Source: Spongilla lacustris (taxonomy: Eukaryota > Porifera > Demospongiae > Spongillida > Spongillidae). Taken from it: a DNA stretch of 64,000 nt. The notes beneath the pieces are model-generated. The model was given only the letters and a program-made list of their open reading frames with translations, searched no databases and was not told where the DNA came from. The position numbers and the translations under genes were made by a program. Positions 47,169-58,600 of this stretch are shown here, in pieces (position 1 is the first letter of the stretch; the number at the start of each line of letters is the position of its first letter). The stretch covers positions 4,776,788 to 4,840,787 of the forward strand of contig OX442434.1 of the NCBI GenBank assembly GCA_949361645.1. Reading direction: 5' to 3'.

Positions 47169-49232
47169 TTAAGCTGAGAGAGCTTCCTCTGAAGTGTCAT
47201 CCTTCTTCAAGTTAGACAATTTTGTGTATGTTCCACTTCTTTTCAGTGCTCCAGGGCTAATATTAATACTAGATGAGTTTTCACCAAGCGTTTCTGTATT
47301 GGGTATATCAGGTGTATTCCCCACCCCTACCTCTCCACCAACACTTTGAATATTGTCAGATGAGTTATGTGTGCTGCCAAGATCAGCTGATGTTTTGCTG
47401 AAAGTACCACTTCGCTTCAGTCTTGGAGAAATGTCCTCATTGGTCATCACATCACTGCTAGTTGAAGTGGAACAAAGAGACATAGTGGATCCACTTGCAG
47501 TGGAAGTACCTTCCTCAAAAGTATCAACACTTGAAGTGCTTGCTTTATCAAAACCACTTATTTTGCCAGAGGTACATAAAAAGGTTGCTTCATGTATTGT
47601 ATCTCTGCAATCGTTAACCGATTCAAAAGGAGCATCACTGTGATGAATATCAACTTCGCATTTATTGATACTAATTTCTGAAGTCAATGCACAATCACAG
47701 TCACTTGTTTTGTTTGAAATACTGCAACAGGAAATTGGTGTAAGTTCACAAAAACTAGCTTGTTTGCTAGAACTGTCTCCATTAACTTCACTTTCACTCA
47801 TTAAATCACATGGATTTGTACGAGGTACACAGTGCTCCATTAATTCTGAGTTCACAAATCCTATTGGTGATATTGATAGACCTGAAAGATGTGTTTCTGG
47901 CTTGTCGTACACAACAACTGGGGGCAAACTTGCATCTTGTGGCGTATCCAGCATCACAATTGAAGCTGTGCAAAGATCATTCATAGTGGATGCTAGGTTT
48001 GTAATACATTGGCAATCAGGATGTCCAGGTTGACTACCATGCTCTTCAGACTCGGTGGTGCAAATTTTACTTTCCTTTAAAACAATGCAGTCCCTAGTGC
48101 CACCATTAAACTGATCACCAGTTTTATCTGCACATGGCATTTCGTTCATCAGCACTTTTGTAAATGTTCCACTTCTCTTCAAATTTGGGCCAGGACTATT
48201 GCTGGCACATGTATCTACTGACTGATTGCTTACAAAGCTGATACTTGTGTCTTCCTCCACTCTGTTGGCATGTTTTTCATCAATTTCATGAGAACTATGG
48301 TTCTGCATTTGAACGGTATCAATGCAGCAGACAATCTCATTGCTCTTGGAATGAATAGAGGAATTGCTTTCCCTTGCCATTTGGATTGACTTTGAAAATG
48401 TTGCGCTTCTCTCTAGTTTACCAGGACTAATATCAGATAACCCAGATGGTTGTGGTGAAGGATTCAAGGTACAGCCTGATGATGACTCCACCAAAACGTG
48501 GGATGTTATGTGCACACAGGATGCATCCAACAATGCAATAGAGTTTGAAGAGCAATGCCAATCATTTTTCTTTGTATTACTGTCTGAGTTCTTCCAATGC
48601 AGTTCTAAATGGACATCATTAAGATGAATAATGGATGACTCAGGTTGAATGCTTTCAAAAGAATGCATGTCACTTTTATCTAAACTACCAGGTTTGTCTT
48701 GATAGTCACTGTCACAACAGCATTCTGCAGGACAGCAAGGTTTGGCCATCACATCACCTGTGGATAATGCTGTAATGATGTCTTTGCCCAACAGTGTTTC
48801 TGGAACATGCATCAGTGATATTTCTTTCTTAATAGTTGGCTTGTCCTTAGAGTCAATAATGGGTAATGTACTCGGCAAATACTCCACCTTAGTTGGACAA
48901 AGGTCAGTTGCACCATTGTGAAGTAAATTTGGACAGATGAGACTCACAGCTGGCATGTCCTGGCTATTGTCAGAATCTGAATTGTCCAATTCATCAAGTG
49001 TAGACTGATGCTCTTCTAGGTATTCTGGCTCCAATTCATTGCACTCAATGTCAATGATACAGGGGAATGGTGTCACGTCAAGCCTTTTGAAAGCCATGAT
49101 ACAGTGCAGGTTTCCACCTTTCTTCTTAGTCTTGCGATTCTGTAGGCCTTTCTCTGTGTGCCTGATGTTGAAATATGAGGGATTTTCTGAGTTGAGATCA
49201 GTTTCTGTATCAAACCATCTGCAAGAATGGGT
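47169..49232 (-). CDS. Ser/Thr-rich protein with four [11 protein letters not shown] repeats, function unknown
   Basis: The minus-strand frame is open from 49280 to the stop at 47169. A good acceptor (CCCATTCTTGCAG) ends at about 49220, so the exon probably starts there with [20 protein letters not shown] and earlier exons lie upstream; alternatively the ATG of [10 protein letters not shown] is used. The region is about 680 residues, polar, probably disordered and Cys/Ser/Asp-rich, without a recognised domain. Four spaced motifs fit SP[GR]xL[KE]RS[GA]T[FY][ST][14 protein letters not shown] (about residue 287 of the full frame), [12 protein letters not shown] (368), [12 protein letters not shown] (623), [13 protein letters not shown] (680). 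[KE]RSxT with a preceding SP suggests phosphorylation or a docking motif. C-terminal copies are found in B (truncated) and C (continuing past the window). Confidence 0.65.
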   Translation of the reverse strand, partial: THSCRWFDTETDLNSENPSYFNIRHTEKGLQNRKTKKKGGNLHCIMAFKRLDVTPFPCIIDIECNELEPEYLEEHQSTLDELDNSDSDNSQDMPAVSLICPNLLHNGATDLCPTKVEYLPSTLPIIDSKDKPTIKKEISLMHVPETLLGKDIITALSTGDVMAKPCCPAECCCDSDYQDKPGSLDKSDMHSFESIQPESSIIHLNDVHLELHWKNSDSNTKKNDWHCSSNSIALLDASCVHITSHVLVESSSGCTLNPSPQPSGLSDISPGKLERSATFSKSIQMARESNSSIHSKSNEIVCCIDTVQMQNHSSHEIDEKHANRVEEDTSISFVSNQSVDTCASNSPGPNLKRSGTFTKVLMNEMPCADKTGDQFNGGTRDCIVLKESKICTTESEEHGSQPGHPDCQCITNLASTMNDLCTASIVMLDTPQDASLPPVVVYDKPETHLSGLSISPIGFVNSELMEHCVPRTNPCDLMSESEVNGDSSSKQASFCELTPISCCSISNKTSDCDCALTSEISINKCEVDIHHSDAPFESVNDCRDTIHEATFLCTSGKISGFDKASTSSVDTFEEGTSTASGSTMSLCSTSTSSDVMTNEDISPRLKRSGTFSKTSADLGSTHNSSDNIQSVGGEVGVGNTPDIPNTETLGENSSSINISPGALKRSGTYTKLSNLKKDDTSEEALSA

Positions 49233-49555
49233 GGTGTTAATGATAAAACATGCAGATAGAACACAACATTGTCCAAGCATACTTTTTGCAGTGAATACTT
49301 GGATGTCTTCTACTAGATTCTCCTATTAGAATCCAAGTGTCAGTGGCATCAAGCGGCAGATTTATTCTGTGAAAGCAGCCAATTTAAAATGAAACAAACA
49401 TAATAGTTATAAATTTAACCTTTAATAAAATGGGGTGCATAACTGAGCACTACTCATAGGAAGCTAAGCTAACTTAAACTGTCCGTTTCCACTTGTATTA
49501 ATTTGGCCTACCCTCCCCTCTCCGCTCGTATTTGGCCTATCGCAAGGGTGCATGA

Positions 49556-49591
<36 letters not shown>
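49556..49591. repeat. Poly-C tract
   Basis: About 34 C in a row, the longest pure homopolymer in the window apart from the 22.58 kb tract. Purine-rich on the other strand. It lies upstream of the LKRSGTF gene in that gene's orientation. Confidence 0.95.
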
Positions 49592-49592
<1 letters not shown>

Positions 49593-50029
49593 CGCGCTCG
49601 TATTCGATTGACGTACATACGCGCCAGGCCTGACGATTTACCTTCTGGTGAAGCGTGGCAAGCTATCATTATTCTTTCCTGCTCTTCTTTCGATTTGATC
49701 ACTGTTGATCGCCACTCATATCTTGGAACAATTTGTAAATAAAGAGCGCCATTGTCAACCTTGTAATTTCCACGCGCTTTCGTCTAAAAGAACGTTTCTG
49801 ATCTTTTGAACATCCAACTGGCCTGGATACCTTCCTTTTAACAAGAACTGAGTTCAAATTAAAACAGCCAGCAACATGCACTCGCTATTCTAAAAGGAAA
49901 CCTCCACGTACGCGTGCGCACATCAGTTTATACACGCATGAGGCGCTAGGCAGAGCAGTTACGAGGATTCGAAGGCTAAGTGTTTGTTTGAACTTTTATG
50001 GTAAACGAGAAAACGTGGAGGGGGGGCTA

Positions 50030-50222
50030 GTTGGGCGTAGCCCGACCGTACCTTCGCGTATTGGCGGAAGGTCGGGTATACCTGGATTTGTACCCATGCA
50101 TCGAATAGCGTATGTGGGCTGTATGTGATAATAGTATAGCCCACATACGCTATCAGATCATGAGATGGGTACAAATCCCGGGATAGGCTAGTACCCAATA
50201 CGCGAAGGTCGGGCTACCCAAC
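50030..50222. mobile_element. ~190 bp hairpin MITE between G-runs
   Basis: Outer arms GTTGGGCGTAGCCCGACC and its inverse (GGTCGGGCTACCCAAC). Inner arms GATTTGTACCCAT and ATGGGTACAAATC, and a central pair AGCGTATGTGGGCT / AGCCCACATACGCT. G-runs flank both sides (50018-50026, 50226-50252). Confidence 0.7.
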
Positions 50223-50446
50223 TTGGGGGGGAGAAGGGGGGGGGGGGGGGGGACACTTTTTCCAGGGGGACAGCCATGCCTCCGACACCGGAATCAAAGC
50301 CCTGAATTGCTGTGAACGTGCATCAGAGGCTCGAGGTCCTCCTATCACAGACCAGCAAACATGTTCATGCAGTGAGACCATCGTCGCATCGATCTTTCCT
50401 GCTCAGAAAGCAGGATCTCCGATTGAACATTGAAATGATGAAATAA

Positions 50447-51125
50447 TTGTGTGTTCATTATTATAACGCCCTCAGTTGTAAGCATGGAGGGGAAGTGGTA
50501 TCGCGCCATAATAAGCTCCGGAACATTTTTAGACTTCTGCCAACGTGCTTGCCTGGGTCCACGTCTAAAGATGGGCTGCGGGGCTGGGTTTACCAATACA
50601 CAATCCCGCCCAGCAGATGTTCTTGTCCATAACTGGGACCTTGGCAAACCTGCTGCTTTTTACTTGTCCGTCACGTCCACGCTACATTCAAGTGTCTTGC
50701 TAGAAGCGAGCATGACGGCAGGTTTGGCAGCCCTTGTAGCTGAGAACAGAAAGCACAAGAGCAATGACAGGAAGTGTGAGGAACTAGGTTGGGTCTGCAT
50801 CCCACTTGTGGTCGAGACCTATGGGTGTTGGGGTGCTGCAGCAGTGGTGGCTTTTTCTAAGCTTGCTGATTGTCTTTCCACCAGGCTAAACCAACCATGC
50901 AAAGTCCAGGACCATCTTTGGAATATACAGCCGCCTATAGGCCTAGCCTCAACTGCAGAGCCATCCTATCCGGCCAGCGAGGTTTTATGCATTTAGTAAC
51001 ATTTCATTGGATTAACCATGTTATATTCATTCGTTCATGTATTCTATATGTATGTATATTCTATGATTTATAATAATAGCGTGTACGTAAAAAAAAAAAA
51101 AAATAAAATAAAATAAAATAAAACA
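50447..51125 (+). pseudogene. 3' end of a non-LTR retrotransposon, frameshifted, with A-rich tail
   Basis: One frame reads NALSCKHGGEVVSRHNKLRN (about 50470-50525). After a shift, the frame from 50451 reads ADVLVHNWDLGKPAAFYLSV and ELGWVCIPLVVETYGCWGAA (about 50600-50840). These are the post-RT part (Cys/His knuckle, H-x-L-x-C-x-x-G-G-E-x-x-x-R-H-N) and the PD-(D/E)XK-like DVLV..W..G..AAxxLxVTS motif of a widespread family of retrotransposon ORF2 proteins. The coding end is followed by an A14 and (AAAAT)n tail at 51089-51125, as expected for target-primed insertion. 5'-truncated and frameshifted, so dead. Confidence 0.7.
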
Positions 51126-52050
51126 GTATAATAATATCGCTGCGCTGCATCATCGAGTGCTGCATTGCACGTGATTCTGTGGTCGTAATTTTGGCACTAA
51201 TCAACTCCCATATGACCTACCGGGCCACCGTATAAATTAAGTCCATATAATATATAACGTAACGGAGCCTCCGCGATCCGGCAAGTCGGCAGAAACGTCA
51301 TCTGATAAAATCAAAATCTGGAAATCTCACAAGATCTTGGAAATCTGTTAAGATCTCCTAGAAATCAAACATATATCAGCCGGAGTGATTCCGTACGGCT
51401 AGCGTCGACCCCCTCGGCTTGTTCAATTCAATGACGTCGAAGGTTTTGCCGTAAGTAATATTAATAAAAGTATTATACAGTTGCCACTTGACATTCCACG
51501 TAGTCTAACATGTTTGTATTCAATATACTAGCATTGGCCAGAGATTATATATATTATCTCTGCATTGGCCAGCCCATGCACTTACATCTGCGACACCCAC
51601 GCATACCGGCGATACGTATACACCCTATAATTCAGTAAATTGCGCAAACATACCAATTTGTTATATCCCACAAGGGTTGGCGGCTGAATTTGAGGTTGTG
51701 GCCACCTGCGTAGCTATATAAACCATGATAGCACATACATGTATACACAGTGGCGTAGGCCATGGCCGCTACACTTTTCTACACTTTTCTATGCCGGAAT
51801 CCATTTTTTTTTTTTTTTCTTTCAATGATTGCCATGTATTAACAGCTCGTGTTACTCAGTATGTATCTCGAGGGTCCGGGGTATATGTATATGCATGTAA
51901 GAGCATACATTTTTGCAATCGAACAGGATTGATATAACTGAGTTGAAAAGTTGATACCTAGCAAATCGATTGACGTTAGAGCTCGGACCGCGTTTTGCAG
52001 CTGCCGTGCCCCGAAACTGCGAAAGGTTACTTTGGTACCAACCACTTCAG
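51126..52050. other. No recognisable gene
   Basis: AT-rich, with an isolated poly-T near 51806. No coding signal that I can support. Confidence 0.35.
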
Positions 52051-52130
52051 AAATACATCAATTACCAAGCGCAGGTAGCCCTGCCGTGACGGCAGGGCTA
52101 CCTGCATGCGCTTGGTAATTGATGTATTTC
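52051..52130. repeat. 80 bp near-perfect hairpin
   Basis: The left arm AAATACATCAATTACCAAGC, then GCAGGTAGCCCTGCCGT, is followed at once by its inverse ending GCTTGGTAATTGATGTATTT. A few extra bases (ATGC) are in the right arm. There is almost no loop, so it would form a cruciform or a strong RNA stem. A CTTGGTAAT core also occurs near 40450. MITE-like, but no target duplication identified. Confidence 0.85.
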
Positions 52131-52604
52131 CCGACAGGCCGGGCTGGCTTTCGTCAACCCTGCTGCCGTGTACATGTACAGTACAATGAATTCATCATAA
52201 CCAATTGTGCATGATTTAAATTAACTACCATTAAAGGCTTTGTATACTGCAACAAGAACCCCATGCAGCGGCAATGTTTACTACTGCATTGCTTAGCATG
52301 ATAGTAACTATAAGAACGCAGTATATAGAATTCATTACCGCTGCATGGGGGGCTACTATATCTTCCTGTTGTCTTAGGAATAAAGCCTTTAAAAGAGTTA
52401 ATAAAATCACGATTGGTTATGAATACTTTTTACTGCATATGTAAACAGCGGGGCTACGCTTTACAATAAGTGAATTGATGCAATTCTGTTGGAATTCTCT
52501 CCCAATTAATCTACGGCATGCAGCTGTCAAACTCGAGATCTGTTATTTACTATCAACTATGCATATCTCTCGGCACAAAATGGTACCCTTCGAGCTATAT
52601 AGCT

Positions 52605-52667
52605 GCGATGAATTCTGTTCAGCTGCGATCAGCGAATTCTGTTCAGCTGCGATCAGCGAATTCTGTT
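52605..52667 (+). repeat. 24 bp tandem repeat, about 2.7 copies
   Basis: Unit AGCTGCGATCAGCGAATTCT plus GTTC. The first copy lacks three bases. It keeps an open frame (ISEFCSAA repeated) in a 95-codon ORF at 52475-52762 that otherwise has no recognisable features. Confidence 0.85.
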
Positions 52668-53117
52668 CAGGCTCAGCTGCACTAACCCCGATGTTTCTGC
52701 ATATTTATACAGATCAGCGCAGTTTGATTGAAATAGTCGCAGAGAAGCTGTCAACCCATTGAAATGTAGCACTTTGATCACATAATTGCATTCTTTTCAT
52801 AAAAGATTCAAGTCTACAGTGTATACAGCTTTTCATGAAAAGTGATCAAATTTTGTATGGCTTTTGAACATAAAAGTTGCACAAATTGCAAAGCTTCTGG
52901 GGCTCCGCCCTAGACCCCATACCCGCGGGAGGGGGCACAGCCTCCTCCCGCACCCTCCCCGCTGTGCCCCTCCCATTTCTATTACGCAAACTTAAGCCGC
53001 TACACATTATAAGGTCTTCCTACGCCTCTGATACATAGAGGTGACTGGTCCACAATGATCAATCCAATTAAGGTATAGACTAAGTACAATGAGCTAAGAC
53101 ACAGTCTCCCACTTGGC

Positions 53118-53220
53118 ATATCACCTGAGGGATGCACAAGTATGAATAGTTGTACAACTTACAAGGAATTAGTACAACTATTAACGCGTTCATTGCTCGG
53201 TGCATCCCTCAGGTCATATT
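53118..53220. repeat. ~100 bp hairpin
   Basis: Outer arms ATATCACCTGAGGGATGCAC and GTGCATCCCTCAGGTCATAT (one mismatch), inner arms AATAGTTGTAC and GTACAACTATT around ACAAGGAATT. Size and structure fit a small MITE. Confidence 0.8.
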
Positions 53221-53311
53221 TCCGGTGTGCACAGTAGTCAGCAATAGACAACTGATTTACACAGTAAATTAAATATTTCAGTGACATGCATACTCGATAC
53301 ATTTACATGAG

Positions 53312-54101
53312 GTACCAAGTGGGATCGTTTCGGAGAAAAAGGACCTGGGTCCTAGTGCATATTATAAAAAATGTTAAAGCTATCAACTTCCTATTTTCGG
53401 CACTTTATACTACACCATTTCTCTATGTTAATGTATATTTTGGGGTCTTGAACATGCTCCATGCCAGTATCGCAACCTCCGATACCACTAGGGATTCAAA
53501 CTTTTCGGCAGGAATAGTCGCTCCAAATTCGGTTCGAACATAAAGAGGTCCCTTAGCTATTGGATTGTTCTGTTCGTTAATTTTTATGTCATCCGTTACA
53601 TAGATACAGTTGAAAAAACTATACTTGCACGTTTTTCCGCTTGATTCAGTCGCGCCAATGATATAATCACCGCCTCCCCATACATTAATTGAGCTAGCGG
53701 GCAAATCATTGGCGGCACGAAAAACGTGCGCGTAGTTTGTTCAACTGTATCTCCGTAAATTAACGAACATAACAATCCAATAGCTAAGGGACGACCTCTC
53801 TATGTACAAACCGAATTTGGAGCGATTTAAGTATTCCTGCCGAAATTAAAGTTATGGCGAGTTTGAACCCCCTTGGTGTATCGGATTTGCGATACTGGCA
53901 TGGAGCATGTTCAAAACCCCAAAATGTACTTTACCATAGATAAATGGTGCAGTATGAAGTGCCGAAAATAGGAAGTTGTTAACCTTAATTAACCGTTCGA
54001 AAGTTATAGAAATTCAAACATAATGCATTTTACAATTAAATATAACATTTTTTTAAATAATATGCGCTAGGTTCCTTTTCTCGGAAACGATCCCAAGTAC
54101 A
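53312..54101. mobile_element. Foldback element, ~790 bp, inverted arms ~270-340 bp
   Basis: The left end is GTACCAAGTGGGATCGTTTC and the right end its inverse with a 1 bp gap (GAAACGATCCCAAGTAC). Arms share the inverted blocks CTTCCTATTTTCGGCACTT, GAACATGCTCCATGCCAGTA and CTTAGCTATTGGATTGTT, with numerous substitutions and indels. The centre is about 53600-53755. No transposase. The divergence of the arms suggests an older insertion than the 8559-10015 foldback element. Confidence 0.8.
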
Positions 54102-55600
54102 TACATGTGTAATGTAATAATCATTTGGCTAGTCTCGGAAGCCGCCATATTGAGTAGCCTACGTTCAGTTGTTTACAGCGGAGGACAGAAAGACAACAGT
54201 TAGAATTTAACTTACATCAGTACATAGATCGGAGCACATTGTATAGGAAAAAAAAAAAAAACAGAAGCGGAAGAATGCATGCAGAAGCAGCAATATACCA
54301 AATTTTGTGATACGTAACTAAAGGTCGGTATATCTGATAAGCAGTGCATATAAACATAAAGTTCCGTTATTGTTTAGTTTACTGATGGTTTGCGGAACGT
54401 TTGTCCATATTCATTTGAGTTGCATGCGACAAATCAACTAGAAGTCGCCCCGTGTATGCCGGCCATTTGAAACAACAACAGGACTATTATAGGAGTAGCA
54501 AAATAAGCGCTTTATAAGTGTTGATGGAAGGCAGAGATCATGAAGAAGCCATAGTAAGAATGTGTTGAGAGCAAGTAGGAGGATGCAAAGCAGTTCTTCT
54601 GACAGACAACTCGAATTTCTTCTGACAGTCCATACACTGAGATACAAACGATGAATACACTATAGTACATTACACCATAATCTTATCACTGTATCTGTAG
54701 CTGTTACACCCAACAGCTGCACAGAACTGCCTTCCACCCAAGGAAATTCACACAATCTATCACATATCTTACACATACTTCATCCCATGCAACATACACA
54801 ACTGTGCCTCAACAAATTGCCCATACAACATGCACACCTCAAATACAACTGTCTCTCTCTCTCTCTTCTACCCCGCAATGCAATATGCACACTCGGGATG
54901 TTAAGGCAGCCTAGGTGGGTAGATTCACAATCAATTATCACCATATATGGGCACTATCTGGATCCGCTACACATGCACAACCCTGCATGCACACAACTGC
55001 CCACCCCACACATTTAAAACCATCTTGCACACCATTCACGCTCTCATAACTGTATCCCAACACAGCCCACCCACAAAAATCTTCCACATGCACAAAACTC
55101 AACCATCTCACACACCCATACAACTGCCTCCTATACCCACACACATACAACTGCCTCCTATACCCACACACATACAACTGCCTCCTATACCCACACACAA
55201 CTATGCAATGTATAATCTACACAAAAATCTCAAAAATGTGCTACATCAATAAAAGGCACTTCTACAAAATACACACTCAAACTCATTAAACACATGGGCA
55301 AATTTGCAAAAAGCTGTATCCACTCATTCTCGTAATAGCGGCATCATGGAGGTAAACTGTCAATCATACTGTTAAGAGCAGCTCCCCAATTCAAATTGTG
55401 CACCATTTATGATAGTAAAATTAGATTATGCAATATTATTCTGCCACACGGAAGTAAATGACTTCATTCATTTTCGCCATTAAAGAGTTAAAGTAACATT
55501 GTATTATGCTGCTTGCATGCGCATGTACACACATTCATTCAAGTTACCTGCATGTACAAAACGAGCAACATGCAGTGATGCAGATTATTTGTATCCTACA
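54102..55600. other. Upstream region of the TRAF-like gene, no recognised exon
   Basis: Contains a pyrimidine- and CA-rich stretch (54680-55260) and a 27 bp tandem repeat. The first exon of the TRAF-like gene should lie here or further upstream, but I cannot identify it. Confidence 0.35.
55119..55200 (+). repeat. 27 bp tandem repeat, three copies
   Basis: Unit TACAACTGCCTCCTATACCC plus ACACACA, three nearly perfect copies in a CA-rich region upstream of the TRAF-like gene. Confidence 0.9.
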
Positions 55601-55601
55601 G

Positions 55602-57756
55602 TGATGGTGATGGAGGTTATCAATGTGAATTTGTTGATTCTCCTCTTGATGATGACCACTGTGTCATCTGTCTTCACCCTGCTCAAGACCCTCAACAAAC
55701 CAAGTGTGATTGTGCCAAGCTGTACTGCAAGTCATGTTATGACAAGCTGATAACCACATTGAGGATATGTCCAACATGTCGCCAACCACTGGATGCATTT
55801 CCTGATAAGAACGGTGCTAGAAGGGTTAAAGGTCTGAGAGTGAAGTGTACGTCTACAGGCTGCCCCTGGATAAATGAGCTGGGATCCCTTAATGACCATC
55901 TTGAAAAATGTGGGTATTTGTTGGTTCATTGTATTAATGATTGTGGAGATCTGGTTATGCGTGACAACCTTTCCCTTCATCAAACTAAAGTTTGTCTTCT
56001 TAGGAGGCACATGTGTGTGCATTGCAAAGCAGAAGGAACATATAAGGAGATGATTGGTTGCCATCTTGATAATTGTCCTGATCTTATGGTACCCTGTCCC
56101 AACAGTGGATGTGAAGTAAGTGTAAAGAGAAAGGACATGGCTTCCCATCACTTGGAGTGTCAACATGAGACTATCAATTGTCCATATAAGGATATAGGAT
56201 GTGACCACACATCACCAAGATGTACGATGGCAGATCACAAAGCCACTTCCTATGATCATCACCTTGAGCTAGCAATGAAAAAAAGTATAAATCAGAAAAT
56301 TAAACTTAAAAATCAAGATGAAAAGATTAAGAATTTACAAATGGGTTGTACCCCTCCAGTGATTAAAATATCCCAATTTAGTCAATTCAAAGTTCATGAT
56401 AAAAGTTGGTTTAGTGCTCCATTTTACACACACAACTGTGGTTACAAGATGTGCCTTAGAGTAGATGCCAATGGAAGTAGTGGTGGTAAAGGTACACATG
56501 TGTCTGTATATCTTCACCTGATGAAGGGAGAGAATGATGATGTCCTCACGTGGCCAATCAGTTACGAATGTACATTCACCCTTCTCAACCAAGTCAAAGA
56601 TGAAGGCCATCACACAGATTCATTTACTACTGCTAAAGGTGAGAATACAGCATCGAGCAGAGTGCTTAGTGATGAGATGAGTGGCTTTGGATGGGGAAAG
56701 CCTACATTCATTGCCCACACAAAGCTGGAAGAGAAGCAATATTTGATAGATGACAGCCTCTACTTTAGAGTACAAGTGAAACTAATACCTGGTATTAAGC
56801 CTTGGCTTGTGGCAACCTCCTGTGGTCACTATCTTGAGCTAGCAATGAAAAAACAAGATGAAAAAATTGCAAATCTGAAAATACAGCTAGAAGAAAAACT
56901 GAAAGCACAACTTAAAAAACAAGATGAAAAACTGGAAACACAACTTAAAAAACTAGATGATAAACTGGAAACACAACTTAAACAAGATGAAAAACTGGAA
57001 ACACAACTTAAAAAACTAGATGATAAACTGGAAACACAACTTAAACAAGATGAAAAACTGGAAACACAACTTAAAAAACTGGAAACAAGACTTATGAATC
57101 TAGAAACAAAAATTACAAACTTGGAAATGCAACTTAAAAAACTAGATGATAAACTGGAAACACAACTTAAACTGGAAACAAGACTTATGAATCTAGAAAC
57201 AAAAATTACAAACTTGGAAATGCAACTTAAAAAACAAGATGACAAACTGGATAAACAACTTAAAAAACTTGAGGAAAAACTGGAAACATGCCATATGAAT
57301 TTAGATGGAAAAATCACAAATCTGGAAACACTACTTAAATTTCAAAACAGGGAAGTAACACATGTTTTTAAAATGTCTGGATTTTTTAAACTGAGGATGA
57401 ATAATGGTGCATGGGATAGTCCAACATTTTATATCCAAGGTTATAAGATGCATCTTAATGTAGATGCCAATCGTGGTAATGCTAGTTGTATAACAGTGTG
57501 GCTGGTCCAAAATAGAGGAGAGCAAGATGCTGATCTCACATGGCCAATCAGTTTAAACTGTACAGTCACACTTCTCAACCATAGAGGTGGAGGCCACATT
57601 GTAAAACAAGTGAATATTACAATGCAAGATAGTGTAATGCACTACTATATAAATGACATTCATCATGATGAGCTGGGCCTCCAGAAAGTGGAACAATGTC
57701 CATATTTGAAGGATGGCGGTCTCCATTTTAGATTGCTAATTGCACTCACTTCATGA
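55602..57756 (+). CDS. TRAF-like RING / zinc finger / MATH - coiled coil - MATH protein
   Basis: Probably a cytoplasmic ubiquitin-ligase adaptor related to TRAFs. The exon starts after the acceptor TTTGTATCCTACAG (an in-frame stop lies just upstream), so a 5' exon is missing here; 717 codons follow. RING at about residues 20-62: CVICLHPAQDP, then TKCDCAKLYCKSC and ICPTC, with Cys where the usual His stands (CDC for CGH). TRAF-type zinc fingers about 75-205. Short helix (DHHLELAMKK...NQDEKIKNLQ), then MATH 1 about 250-400 (FKVHDKSWFSAPFYTHNCGY, LTWPISYECTFTLLNQ). Then SCGHYLELAMKKQDEKIANL, a 150-residue coiled coil of KLETQLKKLDDK-type repeats, and MATH 2 about 590-717 (GAWDSPTFYIQGYKMHLNVD, LTWPISLNCTVTLLNH). 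The helix + MATH unit is duplicated within the gene. Expanded TRAF-like families are known in sponges and cnidarians. Confidence 0.9.
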
Positions 57757-58600
57757 CTTTTTCATGCAGTGTATAGTTATATTTTTTGCACTACAACATT
57801 TGTGCAATTTTAAAAATTAGTTAAAATTTGATTCAATTTGCTGTCAGAGTATTGATATGATACAGGGTGTCCACGAATGAACGCAACGCTTTTGAACGAG
57901 AATAACCTTTGATAGAAAAAAAATCTCATATTTTGAAACTAAGTTGGTCGGTTTCCTCAAATTTTTTTACATTCATTAAATTAATACATTATTAATCATG
58001 CTAATTAATTTTAATAAGCACAACAAATTATCTGATTTTGAAAGTTCGTATGTGTTCACATATGTATTGTGAAGCTTTGTTCAAAATATTGGATTTTTTT
58101 CACATTCACATCTAAAACTACGACCCACTACTTATTTCTCTTTGCGTACGCATGCGCACACGACTTCGTCCCAAGACTTATTTCGTGATTAAGTAAGCAG
58201 TCTCAGTCACGTGATACAATTCGGCGTCAATGCCCCACCTCCTACGTGGGTGTTACGAGCTAATTACATATTTACATCCAATGTGGTGCGCACCAATTAG
58301 CACAATCGTAACAGACAGACACACGCTGAGTACGGGCTGATAAGAATTTGACATGCAATGCCATTCTGTGAGTTAGGAAACGGAGACGCACACGTGGATA
58401 CACGCGTGTGTTATTACATACGCAAAAATCAAATCTAAAAAGATTAAAGCTCTCTCGGAGCTAATAGGCTACGGCAGCATCGCATCTCAAGCAGCACACA
58501 GTAATGTGTGCGCATATCTGATTTTGTCTCTTAGCTAGCTACGTAGCTAAGATCCCGTGGAGCCAAACCAATGCTACTATGGATACTGCCTGTGCCGGAT
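57757..58600. other. No recognisable gene; possible single transposon end
   Basis: TACAGGGTGTCCACGAATGA at 57861 looks like the start of a CAGGGTGT-type element (compare 15846), but I found no matching inverted end nearby. The rest is AT-rich without coding signal. Confidence 0.35.

Larger units (their letters stand above)
40027..47240 (+). repeat. Segmental duplication block B' (source copy)
   Basis: Direct counterpart of block B. Here the homology runs without a break into the intact LKRSGTF-repeat gene, so this copy keeps the original arrangement. It contains receptor 4, foldback MITE copy 4 and a TTAA element not in B. The 44147-47240 part is shared a third time with C (61690-64000). Confidence 0.9.

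Noticed and set aside
47353..48627. Plus-strand ORFs of 87-122 codons
   Set aside because: Antisense shadows of the LKRSGTF gene, which has the longer frame and the repeated protein motif.
49503..49742. Pro-rich ORF over the poly-C tract
   Set aside because: Homopolymer translation with no support on either side.
56829..57317. Minus-strand 162-codon Ser/Cys/Leu-rich ORF
   Set aside because: Antisense shadow of the repetitive coiled-coil coding sequence of the TRAF-like gene.
57863..58600. Complete CAGGGTGT-type transposon starting at 57863
   Set aside because: Only one end seen; no inverted counterpart with a TA flank found within the following kilobase.
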